Positions 63,601 through 64,000 of a stretch of DNA of 64,000 bases are shown here, piece after piece; within the stretch, counting starts at the first letter, position 1, and each line of letters opens with the position of its first letter. Source of the DNA: Alentia gelatinosa (taxonomy: Eukaryota > Annelida > Polychaeta > Phyllodocida > Polynoidae); the NCBI GenBank assembly GCA_950022655.1, contig OX465580.1, positions 97,978,797-98,042,796 on the forward strand, read 5' to 3'. The notes below the pieces were generated by a model. That model made no database searches, was not told where the DNA came from, and saw only the letters and a list, made by a program, of their open reading frames with translations. The translations under genes and the position numbers were made by a program.

Positions 63601-64000
63601 TAACGATCCCGTGGAGACTGAGACGTGTACATACTGATTCCCTCTCTCCCCTCCTCATGCTCCGCCTCCACCAGGCCCTCACCTGCCGCCTGTCCCGTCT
63701 CCACGGCCCCGCCTGCCAGCTCCCTCCTGGCTCGCCCCTCGGACGGGGCCAAGAAAATGCCAACAAGTGGTCGTGATTAATAGGACATTGGCCCGTACCT
63801 GGCCACCGAAAGACACGTGAGGATGGCTCCCTTGCGGTGCTGCTGGCTGGCCTGGCCAGAGTGTATAACGTACTGTCTGTCTCTCAAATCCAATGGTAGG
63901 AGTACCGGATCGAAACTTTTGGGAAGTTTTAAGGCAGTTGAAAACTTACCATTCAGCGCGCTATTTGAATGAAGTGTCTCCCTGGGGAGTAGGCCCGGTA
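60615..64000 (-). other. Upstream TMTC1 intron (partial)
   Basis: Intron sequence 5' of the exon at 60614. I searched by eye for the preceding TMTC exon, which normally encodes HPIHTEAV and GRAD motifs, and did not see it. It should therefore lie beyond 64000. The stretch contains a T-rich run at about 61270-61286 and a GC-richer patch at 63420-63780. I see no gene in it. Confidence 0.6.

Overview
The window reads as non-coding-rich nuclear DNA from an animal genome, most likely an aquatic invertebrate. Evidence: spliced coding exons with GT..AG borders, an animal-type multi-exon gene (TMTC family), a non-LTR retrotransposon of the CR1/L2/Jockey type, tRNA-derived SINEs, many small terminal-inverted-repeat elements and long TA microsatellites. 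No prokaryotic operon, tRNA/rRNA gene cluster or CRISPR array is visible. I cannot name the species or phylum.

The only host gene I can support is on the minus strand. Four exons (60614-60426, 9914-9808, 8191-8002, 7165-7044) encode consecutive parts of a TMTC protein, an ER multi-pass O-mannosyltransferase with C-terminal TPRs. TMTC1 is the best paralogue match. Splice phases agree across the last three exons, which join into one reading frame. The 60.5-kb exon ends in phase 2 but the 9.9-kb exon starts in phase 0, so at least one exon in between is unlocated. The N-terminal exons lie beyond base 64000. The TPR exons were not found below 7044 and presumably lie beyond base 1.

The roughly 50.5-kb interval between the 60.5-kb and 9.9-kb exons is intronic and filled with mobile DNA. 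From left to right it holds: a Harbinger-like MITE (10.4 kb); two related palindromic MITEs (15.5 and 26.7 kb); a TTAA-flanked piggyBac-like composite (24.7-29.2 kb) containing a SINE and a tRNA-like relic; a 792-bp TIR element (34.6 kb); a nested fold-back element (35.8 kb); two more TIR elements (40.4 and 41.2 kb); and a hammerhead-like relic (42.65 kb). Further right are a broken, near-complete LINE antisense to the host gene (46.8-50.0 kb), a 763-bp insertion with a 16-bp target duplication and a hammerhead core (52.9 kb), and a 200-bp tandem duplication (55.3 kb). The rest is unannotatable intron sequence.

The most notable points are a conserved membrane enzyme gene spread over more than 53 kb, the dense and diverse set of small palindromic elements, and two hammerhead-ribozyme-like cores. 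Nothing here proves a new biological system. All family assignments come from reading motifs by eye, without database searches.
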